Below are positions 13,151 to 27,500 of a stretch of 64,000 nucleotides of DNA, in pieces. Every line of letters begins with the position of its first letter. The first letter of the stretch is position 1. The notes beneath the pieces are model-generated. The model saw only the letters and a program-made list of their open reading frames with translations. It ran no database searches and was not told the DNA's origin. This stretch comes from Micromussa lordhowensis (lineage: Eukaryota > Cnidaria > Anthozoa > Scleractinia > Lobophylliidae): assembly GCA_964020085.1 (NCBI GenBank), contig OZ026596.1, positions 17,471,795 through 17,535,794 of the forward strand, written 5' to 3'. Position numbers and translations under genes: made by a program.

Positions 13151-15545
13151 CAAAACAGCTGTCATTGCTATCGCAAAACAAACAAAACAGCTGTCATTGT
13201 TGGCGCAATATAAACAAAATAGCTGTCATTGTTGGCGAAAAATAAACAAAACAGCTGTCATTGTTGGCGCAAAATAAACAAAACAGCTGTCATTGTTGGC
13301 GGAAAATAAACAAAACAGCTGTCATTGTTGGCGCAAAATAAACAAAACAGCTGTCATTGTTGGCGCAAAATAAACAAAAAAGCTGTCATTGTTGGCGCAA
13401 AATAAACAAAACAGCTGTCATTGCTGGCGCAAAATAAACAAAACAGCTGTCATTGTTGGCGCAAAATAAAAAAAACACCTGTCGTTGTTGGCGCAAAATA
13501 AACAAAACAGCTGTCATTGTTGCCGCAAAATAAACAAAACAGCTGTCATTGTTGGCGCAAAATAAAAAAAACAGCTGTCATTGTTGGCGCAAAATAAACA
13601 AAACAGCTGTCATTGCTGGCGCAAAATAAACAAAACAGCTGTCATTGTTATCGCAAAATAAACAAAACAGCTGTCATTGCTGGCGCAAAATAAACAAAAA
13701 AGCTGTCATTGTTGGCGAAAAATAAACAAAACAGCTGTCATTGTTGGCGCAAAATAAACAAAACAGCTGTCATTGTTGGCGCAAAATAAACAAAAAAGCT
13801 GTCATTGTTGGCGCAAAATAAACAAAACAGCTGTCATTGTTGGCGCAAAATAAACAAAACAGCTGTCATTGTTGGCGCAAAATAAAAAAAACACCTGTCG
13901 TTGTTGGCGCAAAATAAACAAAACAGCTGTCATTGTTGCCGCAAAATAAAAAAAACAGCTGTCATTGTTGGCGCAAAATAAACAAAACAGCTGTCATTGC
14001 TGGCGCAAAATAAACAAAACAGCTGTCATTGTTATCGCAAAATAAACAAAACAGCTGTCATTGCTGGCGCAAAATAAACAAAAAAGCTGTCATTGTTGGC
14101 GCAAAATAAACAAAACAGCTGTCATTGTTGACGCAAAATAAACAAAACAGCTGTCATTGTTGGCGCAAAATAAACAAAACAGCTGTCATTGTTTGCGCAA
14201 AATAAACAAAACAGCTGTCATTGTTGGCGGTAAAATAAATAAACAGCTGTCATTGTTGGCGCAAAAAGAACAAAACAGCTGTCATTGTTGGCACAAAAGA
14301 AACAAAACAGCTGTCATTGTTGGCGCAAAATAAACAAAACAGCTTTCATTGTTGGCGCAAAATAAACAAAACAGCTGTCACTGTTGTCGGAAAATAAACA
14401 AAAGAGCTGTCATTGTTGGCGCAAAATAAACAAAACAGCTGTCACTGTTATCGGAAAATAAACAAAACAGCTGTCATTGTTGGCGCAAAATAAACAAAAC
14501 AGCTGTCATTGCTGGCGCAAAATCAACAAAACAGCTGTCATTGTTGGCGGAAAATAAACAAAACAGCTGTCATTGTTGGCGCAAAATAAACAAAACAGCT
14601 TTCATTGTTGGCGCAAAATAAACAAAAAGCTGTCATTGTTGGCGCAAAATAAACAAAACAGCTGTCATTGTTGGCGCAAAATAAACAAAACAGCTGTCAT
14701 TGTTGGCGCAATATAAACAAAACAGCTGTCATTGTTGGCACAAAATAAACAAAACCGCTGTCATTGTTGGCGCAAAATAAACAAAACAGCTGTCATTGTT
14801 GGCGCAAAATAAAAAAAAATAGCTGTCATTGTTGGCGCAAAACAAACAAAACAGCTGTCATTGTGTGCGCAATATAAACAAAATACCTGTCATTGTTGGC
14901 AAAAAATAAAAAAAACAGCTGTCATTGTTGGGGCAAAATAAACAAAACAGCTATCATTGTTGGCGCAAAATAAACAAAACAGCTGCCATTGTTGGCGCAA
15001 AAGAAACAAAACGGCTGTCATTGTTGGCGCAAAATAAACAAAACAGCTGTCATTGTTGGCGCAAAATAAAGAAAACCGCTGTCATTGTTGGCGCAAAATA
15101 AACAAAACAGCTGTCATTGCTGGCGCAAAATAAACAAAACAGCTGTCATTGCTATCGCAAAACAAACAAAACAGCTGTCATTGTTGGCGCAATATAAACA
15201 AAATAGCTGTCATTGTTGGCGAAAAATAAACAAAACAGCTGTCATTGTTGGCGCAAAATAAACAAAACAGCTGTCATTGTTGGCGCAAAATAAACAAAAC
15301 AGCTGTCATTGTTGGGGCGAAATAAACAAAACAGCTGTCATTGTTGGCGCAAAATAAACAAAACAGCTGTCATTGTTGGCGCCAAATAAACAAAAAAGCT
15401 GTCATGATTGGCGCAAAATAAACAAAACAGCTGTCATTGTTGGCACAAAATAAACAAAACAGCTGTCATTGCTGGCGCAAAATAAACAAAACAGCTGTCA
15501 TTGTTATCGGAAAATAAACAAAACAGCTGTCATTGCTGGTGCAAA
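10935..15545 (+). repeat. 4.61-kb higher-order repeat, copy 1
   Basis: The order of variant monomers here recurs 4,611-4,612 bp downstream. Matching landmarks are TTGGCCCAAAATATAC (10959 and 15570), GTGTGCGCAATATTAAC (12879 and 17490) and GTCATGATTGG (15401 and 20013). Small indels in the A runs account for the one-base drift. Copy 2 follows with no gap, so this is a direct tandem duplication of about 144 monomers. Boundaries are approximate. Confidence 0.88.
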
Positions 15546-18500
15546 ATAAACAAAACAGCTGTCATTGTTGGCCCAAAATATACAAAACAGCTGTCATTGT
15601 TGGCGCAAAATAAACAAAACAGCTGTCATTGTTGGCGCAAAATAAACAAAACAGCTGTCATTGTTTTTGCAAAATAAACAAAACAGCTGTCATTGTTGGC
15701 GCGAAAAAAAAAAAAGCTGTCACTGTTGGCGCAAAATAAACAAAACAGCTGTCATTGTTGGGGCAAAATAAACAAAACAGCTGTCATTGTTATCGCAAAA
15801 CAAACAAAACAGCTGTCATTGTGTGCGCAATATAAACAAAATAGCTGTCATTGTTGGCGAAAAATAAATAAAACAGCTGTCATTGTTGGCGCAAAATAAA
15901 CAAAACAGCTGTCATTGTTGGCGCAAAATAAACTAAACAGCTGTCATTAATGGGGCGAAATAAACAAAACAGCTGTCATTGTTGGCGCAAAATAAACAAA
16001 ACAGCTGTCATTGTTGGCGCAAAATAAACAAAACAGCTGTCATTGCTGGCGCAAAATAAACAAAACAGCTGTCATTGTTATCGCAAAATAAACAAACCAG
16101 CTGTCATTGTTTATGCAAAATAAACAAAACAGCTGTCACTGTTGGCGCAAAATAAATAAAACAGCTGTCATTGTTGGCGCAAAATAAACAAAACAGCTGT
16201 CATTGTTGGCGCAAAATAAACTAAACAGCTGTCATTAATGGGGCGAAATAAACAAAACAGCTGTCATTGTTGGCGCAAAATAAACAAAACAGCTGTCATT
16301 GTTGGCGCAAAATAAACAAAACAGCTGTCATTGTTGGCGGAAAATAAACAAAACAGCTGTCATTGTTGGTGCAAAATAAACAAAACAGCTGTCATTGTTG
16401 GCGCAAAATAAACAAAAAAGCTGTCATTGTTGGCGCAAAATAAACAAAACAGCTGTCATTGTTGGCGCAAAATAAACAAAACAGCTGTCATTGTTGGCGC
16501 AAAATAAAAAAAACACCTGTCGTTGTTGGCGAAAAATAAACAAAACAGCTGTCATTGTTGCCGCAAAATAAACAAAACAGCTGTCATTGTTGGCGCAAAA
16601 TAAAAAAAAATAGCTGTCATTGTTGGCGCAAAATAAACAAAACAGCTGTCATTGCTGGCGCAAAATAAACAAAACAGCTGTCATTGTTATCGCAAAATAA
16701 ACAAAACAGCTGTCATTGCTGGCGCAAAATAAACAAAAAAGCTGTCATTGTTGGCGCAAAATAAACAAAACAGCTGTCATTGTTGACGCAAAATAAACAA
16801 AACAGCTGTCATTGTTGGCGCAAAAAAAAAAAAAAAACAGCTGTCATTGTTTGCGCAAAATAAACAAAACAGCTGTCATTGTTGGCGGTAAAATAAACAA
16901 ACAGCTGTCATTGTTGGCGCAAAAAGAACAAAACAGCTGTCATTGTTGGCGCAAAAGAAACAAAACAGCTGTCATTGTTGGCGCAAAATAAACAAAACAG
17001 CTTTCATTGTTGGCGCAAAATAAACAAAACAGCTGTCACTGTTGTCGGAAAATAAACAAAACAGCTGTCATTGTTGGCGCAAAATAAACAAAACAGCTGT
17101 CACTGTTATCGGAAAATAAACAAAACAGCTGTCATTGTTGGCGCAAAATAAACAAAACAGCTGTCATTGTTGGCGGAAAATCAACAAAACAGCTGTCATT
17201 GTTGGCGCAAAATAAACAAAACAGCTGTCATTGTTGGCGCAAAATAAACAAAAAAGCTGTCATTGTTGGCGCAAAATAAAGAAAACAGCTGTCATTGTTG
17301 GCGCAAAATAAACAAAACAGCTGTCATTGTTGGCGCAATATAAACAAAACAGCTGTCATTGTTGGCACAAAATAAACAAAACCGCTGTCATTGTTGGCGC
17401 AAAATAAACAAAACAGCTGTCATTGTTGGCGCAAAATAAAAAAAAATAGCTGTCATTGTTGGCGCAAAACAAACAAAACAGCTGTCATTGTGTGCGCAAT
17501 ATTAACAAAATAGCTGTCATTGTTGGCAAAAAATAAAAAAAACAGCTGTCATTGTTGGGGCAAAATAAACAAAACAGCTGTCATTGTTGGCGCAAAATAA
17601 ACAAAACAGCTGCCATTGTTGGCGCAAAAGAAACAAAACGGCTGTCATTGTTGGCGCAAAATAAACAAAACAGCTGTCATTGTTGGCGCAAAATAAACAA
17701 AACCGCTGTCATTGTTGGCGCAAAATAAACAAAACAGCTGTCATTGCTGGCGCAAAATAAACAAAACAGCTGTCATTGCTATCGCAAAACAAACAAAACA
17801 GCTGTCATTGTTGGCGCAATATAAACAAAATAGCTGTCATTGTTGGCGAAAAATAAACAAAACAGCTGTCATTGTTGGCGCAAAATAAACAAAACAGCTG
17901 TCATTGTTGGCGGAAAATAAACAAAACAGCTGTCATTGTTGGCGCAAAATAAACAAAACAGCTGTCATTGTTGGCGCAAAATAAACAAAAAAGCTGTCAT
18001 TGTTGGCGCAAAATAAACAAAACAGCTGTCATTGCTGGCGCAAAATAAACAAAACAGCTGTCATTGTTGGCGCAAAATAAAAAAAACACCTGTCGTTGTT
18101 GGCGCAAAATAAACAAAACAGCTGTCATTGTTGCCGCAAAATAAACAAAACAGCTGTCATTGTTGGCGCAAAATAAAAAAAACAGCTGTCATTGTTGGCG
18201 CAAAATAAACAAAACAGCTGTCATTGCTGGCGCAAAATAAACAAAACAGCTGTCATTGTTATCGCAAAATAAACAAAACAGCTGTCATTGCTGGCGCAAA
18301 ATAAACAAAAAAGCTGTCATTGTTGGCGAAAAATAAACAAAACAGCTGTCATTGTTGGCGCAAAATAAACAAAACAGCTGTCATTGTTGGCGCAAAATAA
18401 ACAAAAAAGCTGTCATTGTTGGCGCAAAATAAACAAAACAGCTGTCATTGTTGGCGCAAAATAAACAAAACAGCTGTCATTGTTGGCGCAAAATAAAAAA

Positions 18501-20157
18501 AACACCTGTCGTTGTTGGCGCAAAATAAACAAAACAGCTGTCATTGTTGCCGCAAAATAAAAAAAACAGCTGTCATTGTTGGCGCAAAATAAACAAAACA
18601 GCTGTCATTGCTGGCGCAAAATAAACAAAACAGCTGTCATTGTTATCGCAAAATAAACAAAACAGCTGTCATTGCTGGCGCAAAATAAACAAAAAAGCTG
18701 TCATTGTTGGCGCAAAATAAACAAAACAGCTGTCATTGTTGACGCAAAATAAACAAAACAGCTGTCATTGTTGGCGCAAAATAAACAAAACAGCTGTCAT
18801 TGTTTGCGCAAAATAAACAAAACAGCTGTCATTGTTGGCGGTAAAATAAATAAACAGCTGTCATTGTTGGCGCAAAAAGAACAAAACAGCTGTCATTGTT
18901 GGCACAAAAGAAACAAAACAGCTGTCATTGTTGGCGCAAAATAAACAAAACAGCTTTCATTGTTGGCGCAAAATAAACAAAACAGCTGTCACTGTTGTCG
19001 GAAAATAAACAAAAGAGCTGTCATTGTTGGCGCAAAATAAACAAAACAGCTGTCACTGTTATCGGAAAATAAACAAAACAGCTGTCATTGTTGGCGCAAA
19101 ATAAACAAAACAGCTGTCATTGCTGGCGCAAAATCAACAAAACAGCTGTCATTGTTGGCGGAAAATAAACAAAACAGCTGTCATTGTTGGCGCAAAATAA
19201 ACAAAACAGCTTTCATTGTTGGCGCAAAATAAACAAAAAAGCTGTCATTGTTGGCGCAAAATAAACAAAACAGCTGTCATTGTTGGCGCAAAATAAACAA
19301 AACAGCTGTCATTGTTGGCGCAATATAAACAAAACAGCTGTCATTGTTGGCACAAAATAAACAAAACCGCTGTCATTGTTGGCGCAAAATAAACAAAACA
19401 GCTGTCATTGTTGGCGCAAAATAAAAAAAAATAGCTGTCATTGTTGGCGCAAAACAAACAAAACAGCTGTCATTGTGTGCGCAATATAAACAAAATACCT
19501 GTCATTGTTGGCAAAAAATAAAAAAAACAGCTGTCATTGTTGGGGCAAAATAAACAAAACAGCTATCATTGTTGGCGCAAAATAAACAAAACAGCTGCCA
19601 TTGTTGGCGCAAAAGAAACAAAACGGCTGTCATTGTTGGCGCAAAATAAACAAAACAGCTGTCATTGTTGGCGCAAAATAAAGAAAACCGCTGTCATTGT
19701 TGGCGCAAAATAAACAAAACAGCTGTCATTGCTGGCGCAAAATAAACAAAACAGCTGTCATTGCTATCGCAAAACAAACAAAACAGCTGTCATTGTTGGC
19801 GCAATATAAACAAAATAGCTGTCATTGTTGGCGAAAAATAAACAAAACAGCTGTCATTGTTGGCGCAAAATAAACAAAACAGCTGTCATTGTTGGCGCAA
19901 AATAAACAAAACAGCTGTCATTGTTGGGGCGAAATAAACAAAACAGCTGTCATTGTTGGCGCAAAATAAACAAAACAGCTGTCATTGTTGGCGCCAAATA
20001 AACAAAAAAGCTGTCATGATTGGCGCAAAATAAACAAAACAGCTGTCATTGTTGGCACAAAATAAACAAAACAGCTGTCATTGCTGGCGCAAAATAAACA
20101 AAACAGCTGTCATTGTTATCGGAAAATAAACAAAACAGCTGTCATTGCTGGTGCAAA
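15546..20157 (+). repeat. 4.61-kb higher-order repeat, copy 2
   Basis: Immediate head-to-tail copy of the preceding segment, including rare monomers such as the A-run monomer near 16811 (copy 1 near 12211) and the GTCATGATTGG monomer. One TTTTTGC monomer that precedes copy 1 is missing before copy 2, which fixes the left boundary to within about one monomer. Confidence 0.88.
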
Positions 20158-23100
20158 ATAAACAAAACAGCTGTCATTGTTTTTCAAAATAAACAAAACA
20201 GGTGTCATTGTTGGCGCAAAATAAACAAAACAGCTGTTATTGTTGGCGCAAAATAGACAAAACAGCTGCCATTGTTGGGGGGAAATAAACAAAACAGCTG
20301 TCATTGTTGGCGCAAAAGCAACAAAACGGCTGTCATTGTTGGCGCAATATTAACAAAACAGTTGTCATTGTTGGCGCAAAATAAACAAAACAGCTGTCAT
20401 TGTTGGCGCAAAATAAACAAAAAAGCTGTCATTGTTGGCGCAAAATAAACAAAACAGCTGTCATTGCTGGCGCAAAATAAACAAAACAGCGCTCATTGTT
20501 GGCGCAAAACAAACAAAACAGCTGTCATTGTTATCGGAAAAAAAACAAAACAGCTGTCATTGTTGGAGCAATATAAACAAAATAGCTGTCATTGTTGCCT
20601 AAAAATAAACAAAACAGCTGTCATTGTTGGCGTGAAATAAACAAACCAGCTGTCATTTTTGGCGCAAAATAAACAAAAAAACTGTCATTGTTTCCGCAAA
20701 AGAAACAAAACAGCTGTTATTGTTGGCGCGAAACAAAAACAAAACAGCTGTCATTGTTGGCGCAAAATAAACAAAACAGCTGTTATTGTTGGCGCAAAAG
20801 AAACAAAACGGCTGTCATTGTTGGCGCAAAATAAACAAAAACAGCTGTCATTGTTGGCGCAAAATAAACAAAACAGCTGTCATTGTTCGCGCAAAATAAA
20901 CAAAACAGCTTTCATTGTTATCGCAAAATAAACAAAACAGCTGTCATTGCTGGCGCAAAATAAACAAAAAAGCTGTCATTGTTGGCGCAAAAAAAACAAA
21001 ACAGCTGTCATTGTTGGCGCAAAATAAACAACACAGCTGTCATTGTTGGCGCAAAATAAACAAAACAGCTGTTATTGTTTGCGCAAAATAAACAAAACAG
21101 CTGTCATTGTTGGCGCTAAAATAAACAAACAGCTGTCATTGTCGGCGCAAAAAGAACAAAACAGCTGTCATTGTTGGCGCAAAAGAAACAAAACAGCTGC
21201 CATTGTTGGGGGGAAATAAACAAAACAGCTTTCATTGTTGGCGGAAAATAAACAAAACAGCTGTCACTGTTATCGGAAAATAAACAAAACAGCTGTCATT
21301 GTTGACGCAAAATAAACAAAACAGCTGTCATTTTTGGCGCAAAATAAACAAAACAGCTGTCATTGTTGGCGCAAAATAAAAAAAACAGCTGTCATTGTTG
21401 GCGCAAAATAAAAAAAACACCTGTCGTTGTTGGCGGAAAATAAACAAAACAGCTGTCATTGTTGGCGCAAAATAAACAAAACAGCTGTCATTGTTGGCGC
21501 AAAATAAACAAAAAAGCTGTCATTGTTGGCGCAAAATAAACAAAACAGCTGTCATTGTTGGCGCAAAATAAACAAAACAGCTGTCATTGTTGGCGCAATA
21601 TAAACAAAACAGCTGTCATTGTTGGCACAAAATAAACAAAACCGCTGTCATTGTTGGCGCAAAATAAACAAAACAGCTGTCATTGTTGGCGCAAAATAAA
21701 AAAAAATAGCTGTCATTGTTGGCGCAAAACAAACAAAACACCTGTCATTGCTGGCGCAAAATAAACAAAACAGCTGTCATTGTTATCGGAAAATAAACAA
21801 AACAGCTGTCATTGCTGGTGCAAAATAAACAAAACAGCTGTCATTGTTTTTCAAAATAAACAAAACAGGTGTCATTGTTGGCGCAAAATAAACAAAACAG
21901 CTGTTATTGTTGGCGCAAAATAAACAAAACAGCTGCCATTGTTGGGGGGAAATAAACAAAACAGCTGTCATTGTTGGCGCAAAAGAAACAAAACGGCTGT
22001 CATTGTTGGCGCAATATTAACAAAACAGCTGTCATTGTTGGTGCAAAATAAACAAAACAGCTGTCATTGTTGGCGCAAAATAAACAAAACAGCTGTCATT
22101 GTTATCGGAAAATAAACAAAACAGCTGTCATTGTTGGCGCAAAATAAACAAAACAGCTGTCATTGCTGGCGCAAAATAAACAAAACAGCTGTCATTGTTA
22201 TCGGAAAATAAACAAAACAGCTGTCATTGTTGGCGGAAAATAAACAAAACAGCTGTCATTGTTGGCGCAAAATAAACAAAACAGCTGTCATTGTTGGCGC
22301 AAAATAAACAAAAAAGCTGTCATTGTTGGCGCAAAATAAACAAAACAGCTGTCATTGTTGGCGCAAAATAAACAAAACAGCTGTCATTGTTGGCGCAATA
22401 TAAACAAAACAGCTGTCATTGTTGGCACAAAATAAACAAAACCGCTGTCATTGTTGGCGCAAAATAAACAAAACAGCTGTCATTGTTGGCGCAAAATAAA
22501 AAAAAATAGCTGTCATTGTTGGCGCAAAACAAACAAAACAGCTGTCATTGTGTGCGCAATATAAACAAAATACCTGTCATTGTTGGCAAAAAATAAAAAA
22601 AACAGCTGTCATTGTTGGGGCAAAATAAACAAAACAGCTATCATTGTTGGCGCAAAATTAACAAAACAGCTGCGATTGTTGGCGCAAAAGAAACAAAACG
22701 GCTGTCAGTGTTGGCGCAAAATAAACAAAACAGCTGTCATTGTTGGCGCAAAATAAAGAAAACCGCTGTCATTGTTGGCGCAAAATAAACAAAACAGCTG
22801 TCATTGCTGGTGCAAAATAAACAAAACAGCTGTCATTGCTATCGCAAAACAAACAAAACAGCTGTCATTGTTGGCGCAATATAAACAAAATAGCTGTCAT
22901 TGTTGGCGAAAAATAAACAAAACAGCTGTCATTGTTGGCGCAAAATAAACAAAACAGATTTCATTGTTGGCGCAAAATAAACAAAACAGCTGTCATTGTT
23001 GGGGCGAAATAAACAAAACAGCTGTCATTGTTGGCGCAAAATAAACAAAACAGCTGTCATTGTTGGCGCCAAATAAACAAAAAAGCTGTCATGATTGGCG

Positions 23101-24510
23101 CAAAATAAACAAAACAGCTGTCATTGTTGGCGCAAAAAAAACAAAACAGCTGTCATTGCTGGCGCAAAATAAACAAAACAGCTGTCATTGTTATCGGAAA
23201 ATAAACAAAACAGCTGTCATTGCTGGTGCAAAATAAACAAAACAGCTGTCATTGTTTTTCAAAATAAACAAAACAGGTGTCATTGTTGGCGCAAAATAAA
23301 CAAAACAGCTGTTATTGTTGGCGCAAAATAAACAAAACAGCTGCCATTGTTGGGGGGAAATAAACAAAACAGCTGTCATTGTTGGCGCAAAAGCAACAAA
23401 ACGGCTGTCATTGTTGGCGCAATATTAACAAAACAGCTGTCATTGTTGGCGCAAAATAAACAAAACAGCTGTCATTGTTGGCGCAAAATAAACAAAAAAG
23501 CTGTCATTGTTGGCGCAAAATAAACAAAACAGCTGTCATTGCTGGCGCAAAATAAACAAAACAGCGCTCATTGTTGGCGCAAAACAAACAAAACAGCTGT
23601 CATTGTTATCGCAAAACAAACAAAACAGCTGTCATTGTTGGCGCAATATAAACAAAATAGCTGTCATTGTTGCCTAAAAATAAACAAAACAGCTGTCATT
23701 GTTGGCGTGAAATAAACAAAACAGCTGTCATTTTTGGCGCAAAATAAACAAAAAAACTGTCATTGTTTCCGCAAAAGAAACAAAACAGCTGTTATTGTTG
23801 GCGCGAAACAAAAACAAAACAGCTGTCATTGTTGGCGCAAAATAAACAAAACAGCTGTTATTGTTGGCGCAAAAGAAACAAAACGGCTGTCATTGTTGGC
23901 GCAAAATAAACAAAAACAGCTGTCATTGTTGGCGCAAAATAAACAAAACAGCTGTCATTGTTGGCGCAAAATAAACAAAACAGCTTTCATTGTTATCGCA
24001 AAATAAACAAAACAGCTGTCATTGCTGGCGCAAAATAAACAAAAAAGCTGTCATTGTTGGCGCAAAATAAACAAAACAGCTGTCATTGTTGGCGCAAAAT
24101 AAACAACACAGCTGTCATTGTTGGCGCAAAATAAACAAAACAGCTGTTATTGTTTGCGCAAAATAAACAAAACAGCTGTCATTGTTGGCGCTAAAATAAA
24201 CAAACAGCTGTCATTGTCGGCGCAAAAAGAACAAAACAGCTGTCATTGTTGGCGCAAAAGAAACAAAACAGCTGTCATTGTTGGCGCAAAATAAACAAAA
24301 AAGCTTTCATTGTTGGCGGAAAATAAACAAAACAGCTGTCACTGTTATCGGAAAATAAACAAAACAGCTGTCATTGTTGACGCAAAATAAACAAAACAGC
24401 TGTCATTTTTGGCGCAAAATAAACAAAACAGCTGTCATTGTTGGCGCAAAATAAAAAAAACAGCTGTCATTGTTGGCGCAAAATAAAAAAAACACCTGTC
24501 GTTGTTGGCG
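19200..24510 (+). repeat. 3.075-kb offset duplication
   Basis: About 19.2-21.43 kb recurs at about 22.3-24.51 kb. Landmarks are ATACCTGTCATTG (19496 and 22571, first base of TACCT), ATGATTGGCG (20016 and 23091) and GCGGAAAATAAAC (21241 and 24316). A smaller piece near 21.6-22.2 kb recurs near 25.2-25.8 kb (offset 3,588). Confidence 0.78.
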
Positions 24511-27500
24511 CAAAATAAACAAAACAGCTGTCCTTGTTGCCGCAAAATAAACAAAACAGCTGTCATTGTTGGCGCAAAATAAAAAAAAATAGCTGTCATT
24601 GTTGGCGCAAAATAAACAAAACAGCTGTCATTGCTGGCGCAAAATAAACAAAACAGCTGTCATTGTTATCGCAAAATAAACAAAACAGCTGTCATTGCTG
24701 GCGCAAAATAAACAAAAAAGGTGTCATTGTTGGCGCAAAATAAACAAAACAGCTGTCATTGTTGACGCAAAATAAACAAAACAGCTGTCATTGTTGGCGC
24801 AAAATAAACAAAACAGCTGTCATTGTTTGCGCAAAATAAACAAAACAGCTGTCATTGTTGGCGGTAAAATAAACAAACAGCTGTCATTGTTGGCGCAAAA
24901 AGAACAAAACAGCTGTCATTGTTGGCGCAAAAGAAACAAAACAGCTGTCATTGTTGGCGCAAAATAAACAAAACAGCTTTCATTGTTGGCGCAAAATAAA
25001 CAAAACAGCTGTCACTGTTGTCGGAAAATAAACAAAACAGCTGTCATTGTTGGCGCAAAATAAACAAAACAGCTGTCACTGTTATCGGAAAATAAACAAA
25101 ACAGCTGTCATTGTTGGCGCAAAATAAACAAAACAGCTGTCATTGCTGGCGCAAAATCAACAAAACAGCTGTCATTGTTGGCGCAATATAAACAAAACAG
25201 CTGTCATTGTTGGCACAAAATAAACAAAACCGCTGTCATTGTTGGCGCAAAATAAACAAAACAGCTGTCATTGTTGGCGCAAAATAAAAAAAAATAGCTG
25301 TCATTGTTGGCGCAAAACAAACAAAACACCTGTCATTGCTGGCGCAAAATAAACAAAACAGCTGTCATTGTTATCGGAAAATAAACAAAAGAGCTGTCAT
25401 TGCTGGTGCAAAATAAACAAAACAGCTGTCATTGTTTTTCAAAATAAACAAAACAGGTGTCATTGTTGGCGCAAAATAAACAAAACAGCTGTTATTGTTG
25501 GCGCAAAATAAACAAAACAGCTGCCATTGTTGGGGGGAAATAAACAAAACAGCTGTCATTGTTGGCGCAAAAGAAACAAGACGGCTGTCATTGTTGGCGC
25601 AATATTAACAAAACAGCTGTCATTGTTGGTGCAAAATAAACAAAACAGCTGTCATTGTTGGCGCAAAATAAACAAAACAGCTGTCATTGTTATCGGAAAA
25701 TAAACAAAACAGCTGTCATTGTTGGCGCAAAATAAACAAAACAGCTGTCATTGCTGGCGCAAAATAAACAAAACAGCTGTCATTGTTATCGGAAAATAAA
25801 CAAAACAGCTGTCATTGTTGGCGCAAAATAAACAAAACAGCTGTCATTGTTGGCGCAAAATAAAAAAAACAGCTGTCATTGTTGGCGCAAAATAAAAAAA
25901 ACACCTGTCGTTGTTGGCGCAAAATAAACAAAACAGCTGTCATTGTTGCCGCAAAATAAACAAAACAGCTGTCATTGTTGGCGCAAAATAAAAAAAAATA
26001 GCTGTCATTGTTGGCGCAAAATAAACAAAACAGCTGTCATTGCTGGCGCAAAATAAACAAAACAGCTGTCATTGTTATCGCAAAATAAACAAAACAGCTG
26101 TCATTGCTGGCGCAAAATAAACAAAAAAGCTGTCATTGTTGGCGCAAAATAAACAAAACAGCTGTCATTGTTGACGCAAAATAAACAAAACAGCTGTCAT
26201 TGTTGGCGCAAAATAAACAAAACAGCTCTCATTGTTATCGGAAAATAAACAAAACAGCTGTCATTGTTGGCGCAAAATAAACAAAACAGCTGTCATTGCT
26301 GGCGCAAAATAAACAAAACAGCTGTCATTGTTATCGGAAAATAAACAAAACAGCTGTCATTGTTGGCGCAAAATAAACAAAACAGCTGTCATTGCTGGCG
26401 CAAAATAAACAAAACAGCTGTCATTGCCGGCGCAAAATAAACAAAACAGCTGTCATTGTTGGTGCGAAATAAACAAAACAGCTGTCGTTGTTGGCGCAAA
26501 ATAAACAAAACAGCTGTCATTGCTGGCGCAAAATAAACAAAACAGCTGTCATTGTTGGCGCAAAATAAACGAAACAGCTGTCATTGTTTGCGCAAAATAA
26601 ACAAAACACCTGTCATTGTTGGCGCTAAAATAAACAAACAGCTGTCACTGTTGGCGCAAAAAGAACAAAACAGTTGTCATTGTTTTCGCAAAATAAACAA
26701 AACAGCTGTCATTGTTGGTGCAAAATAAACAAAACAGCTGTCATTGTTTTCGCAAAATAAACAAAACAGCTGTCATTGCTGGCGCAAAATAAACAAAAAA
26801 GCTGTCATTGTTGGCGCAAAATAAACAAAACAGCTGTCATTGTTGGCGCAAAATAAACAAAACAGCTGTCATTGTTTGCGCAAAATAAACAAAACACCTG
26901 TCATTGTTGGCGCTAGAATAAACAAACAGCTGTCACTGTTGGCGCAAAAAGAACAAAACAGCTGTCATTGTTGGCGCAAAAGAAACAAAACAGCTGTCAT
27001 TGTTGGCGCAAAATAAACAAAACAGCTTTCATTGTTGGCGCAAAATAAACAAAACAGCTGTCACTGTTATCGGAAAACAAACAAAACAGCTGTCATTGTT
27101 GGCGCAAAATAAACAAAACAGCTGTCACTGTTATCGGAAAATAAACAAAACAGCTGTCATTGTTGGCGCAAAATAAACAAAACAGCTGTCATTGCTGGCG
27201 CAAAATAAACAAAACAGCTTTCATTGTTGGCGCAAAATAAACAAAACCGCTGTCATTGTTGGCGCAAAATAAACAAAACAGCTGTCATTGCTGGCACAAA
27301 ATAAACAAAACAGTGCTCATTGTTGGCGCAAAATAAACAAAACAGCTGCCATTGTTGGGGGGAAATAAACAAAACAGCTGTCATTGCTGGCGCAAAATAA
27401 ACAAAACAGCGCTCATTTTTGGCGCAAAACAAAGAAAACAGCTGTCATTGTTGGCGTAAAATAAACAAAACAGCTGTCGTTGTTGGCGTAAAATAAACAA

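Noticed and set aside
20116..20304. Minus-strand frames with MTAVLFI and LFCLFC words (also at 21783, 23191, 25371, 32108, 34608, 39393, 44071, 47440, 51989 and others)
   Set aside because: Reverse complement of the same repeat. The hydrophobic look follows from TTT/TGT-rich codons, not from a membrane protein gene.
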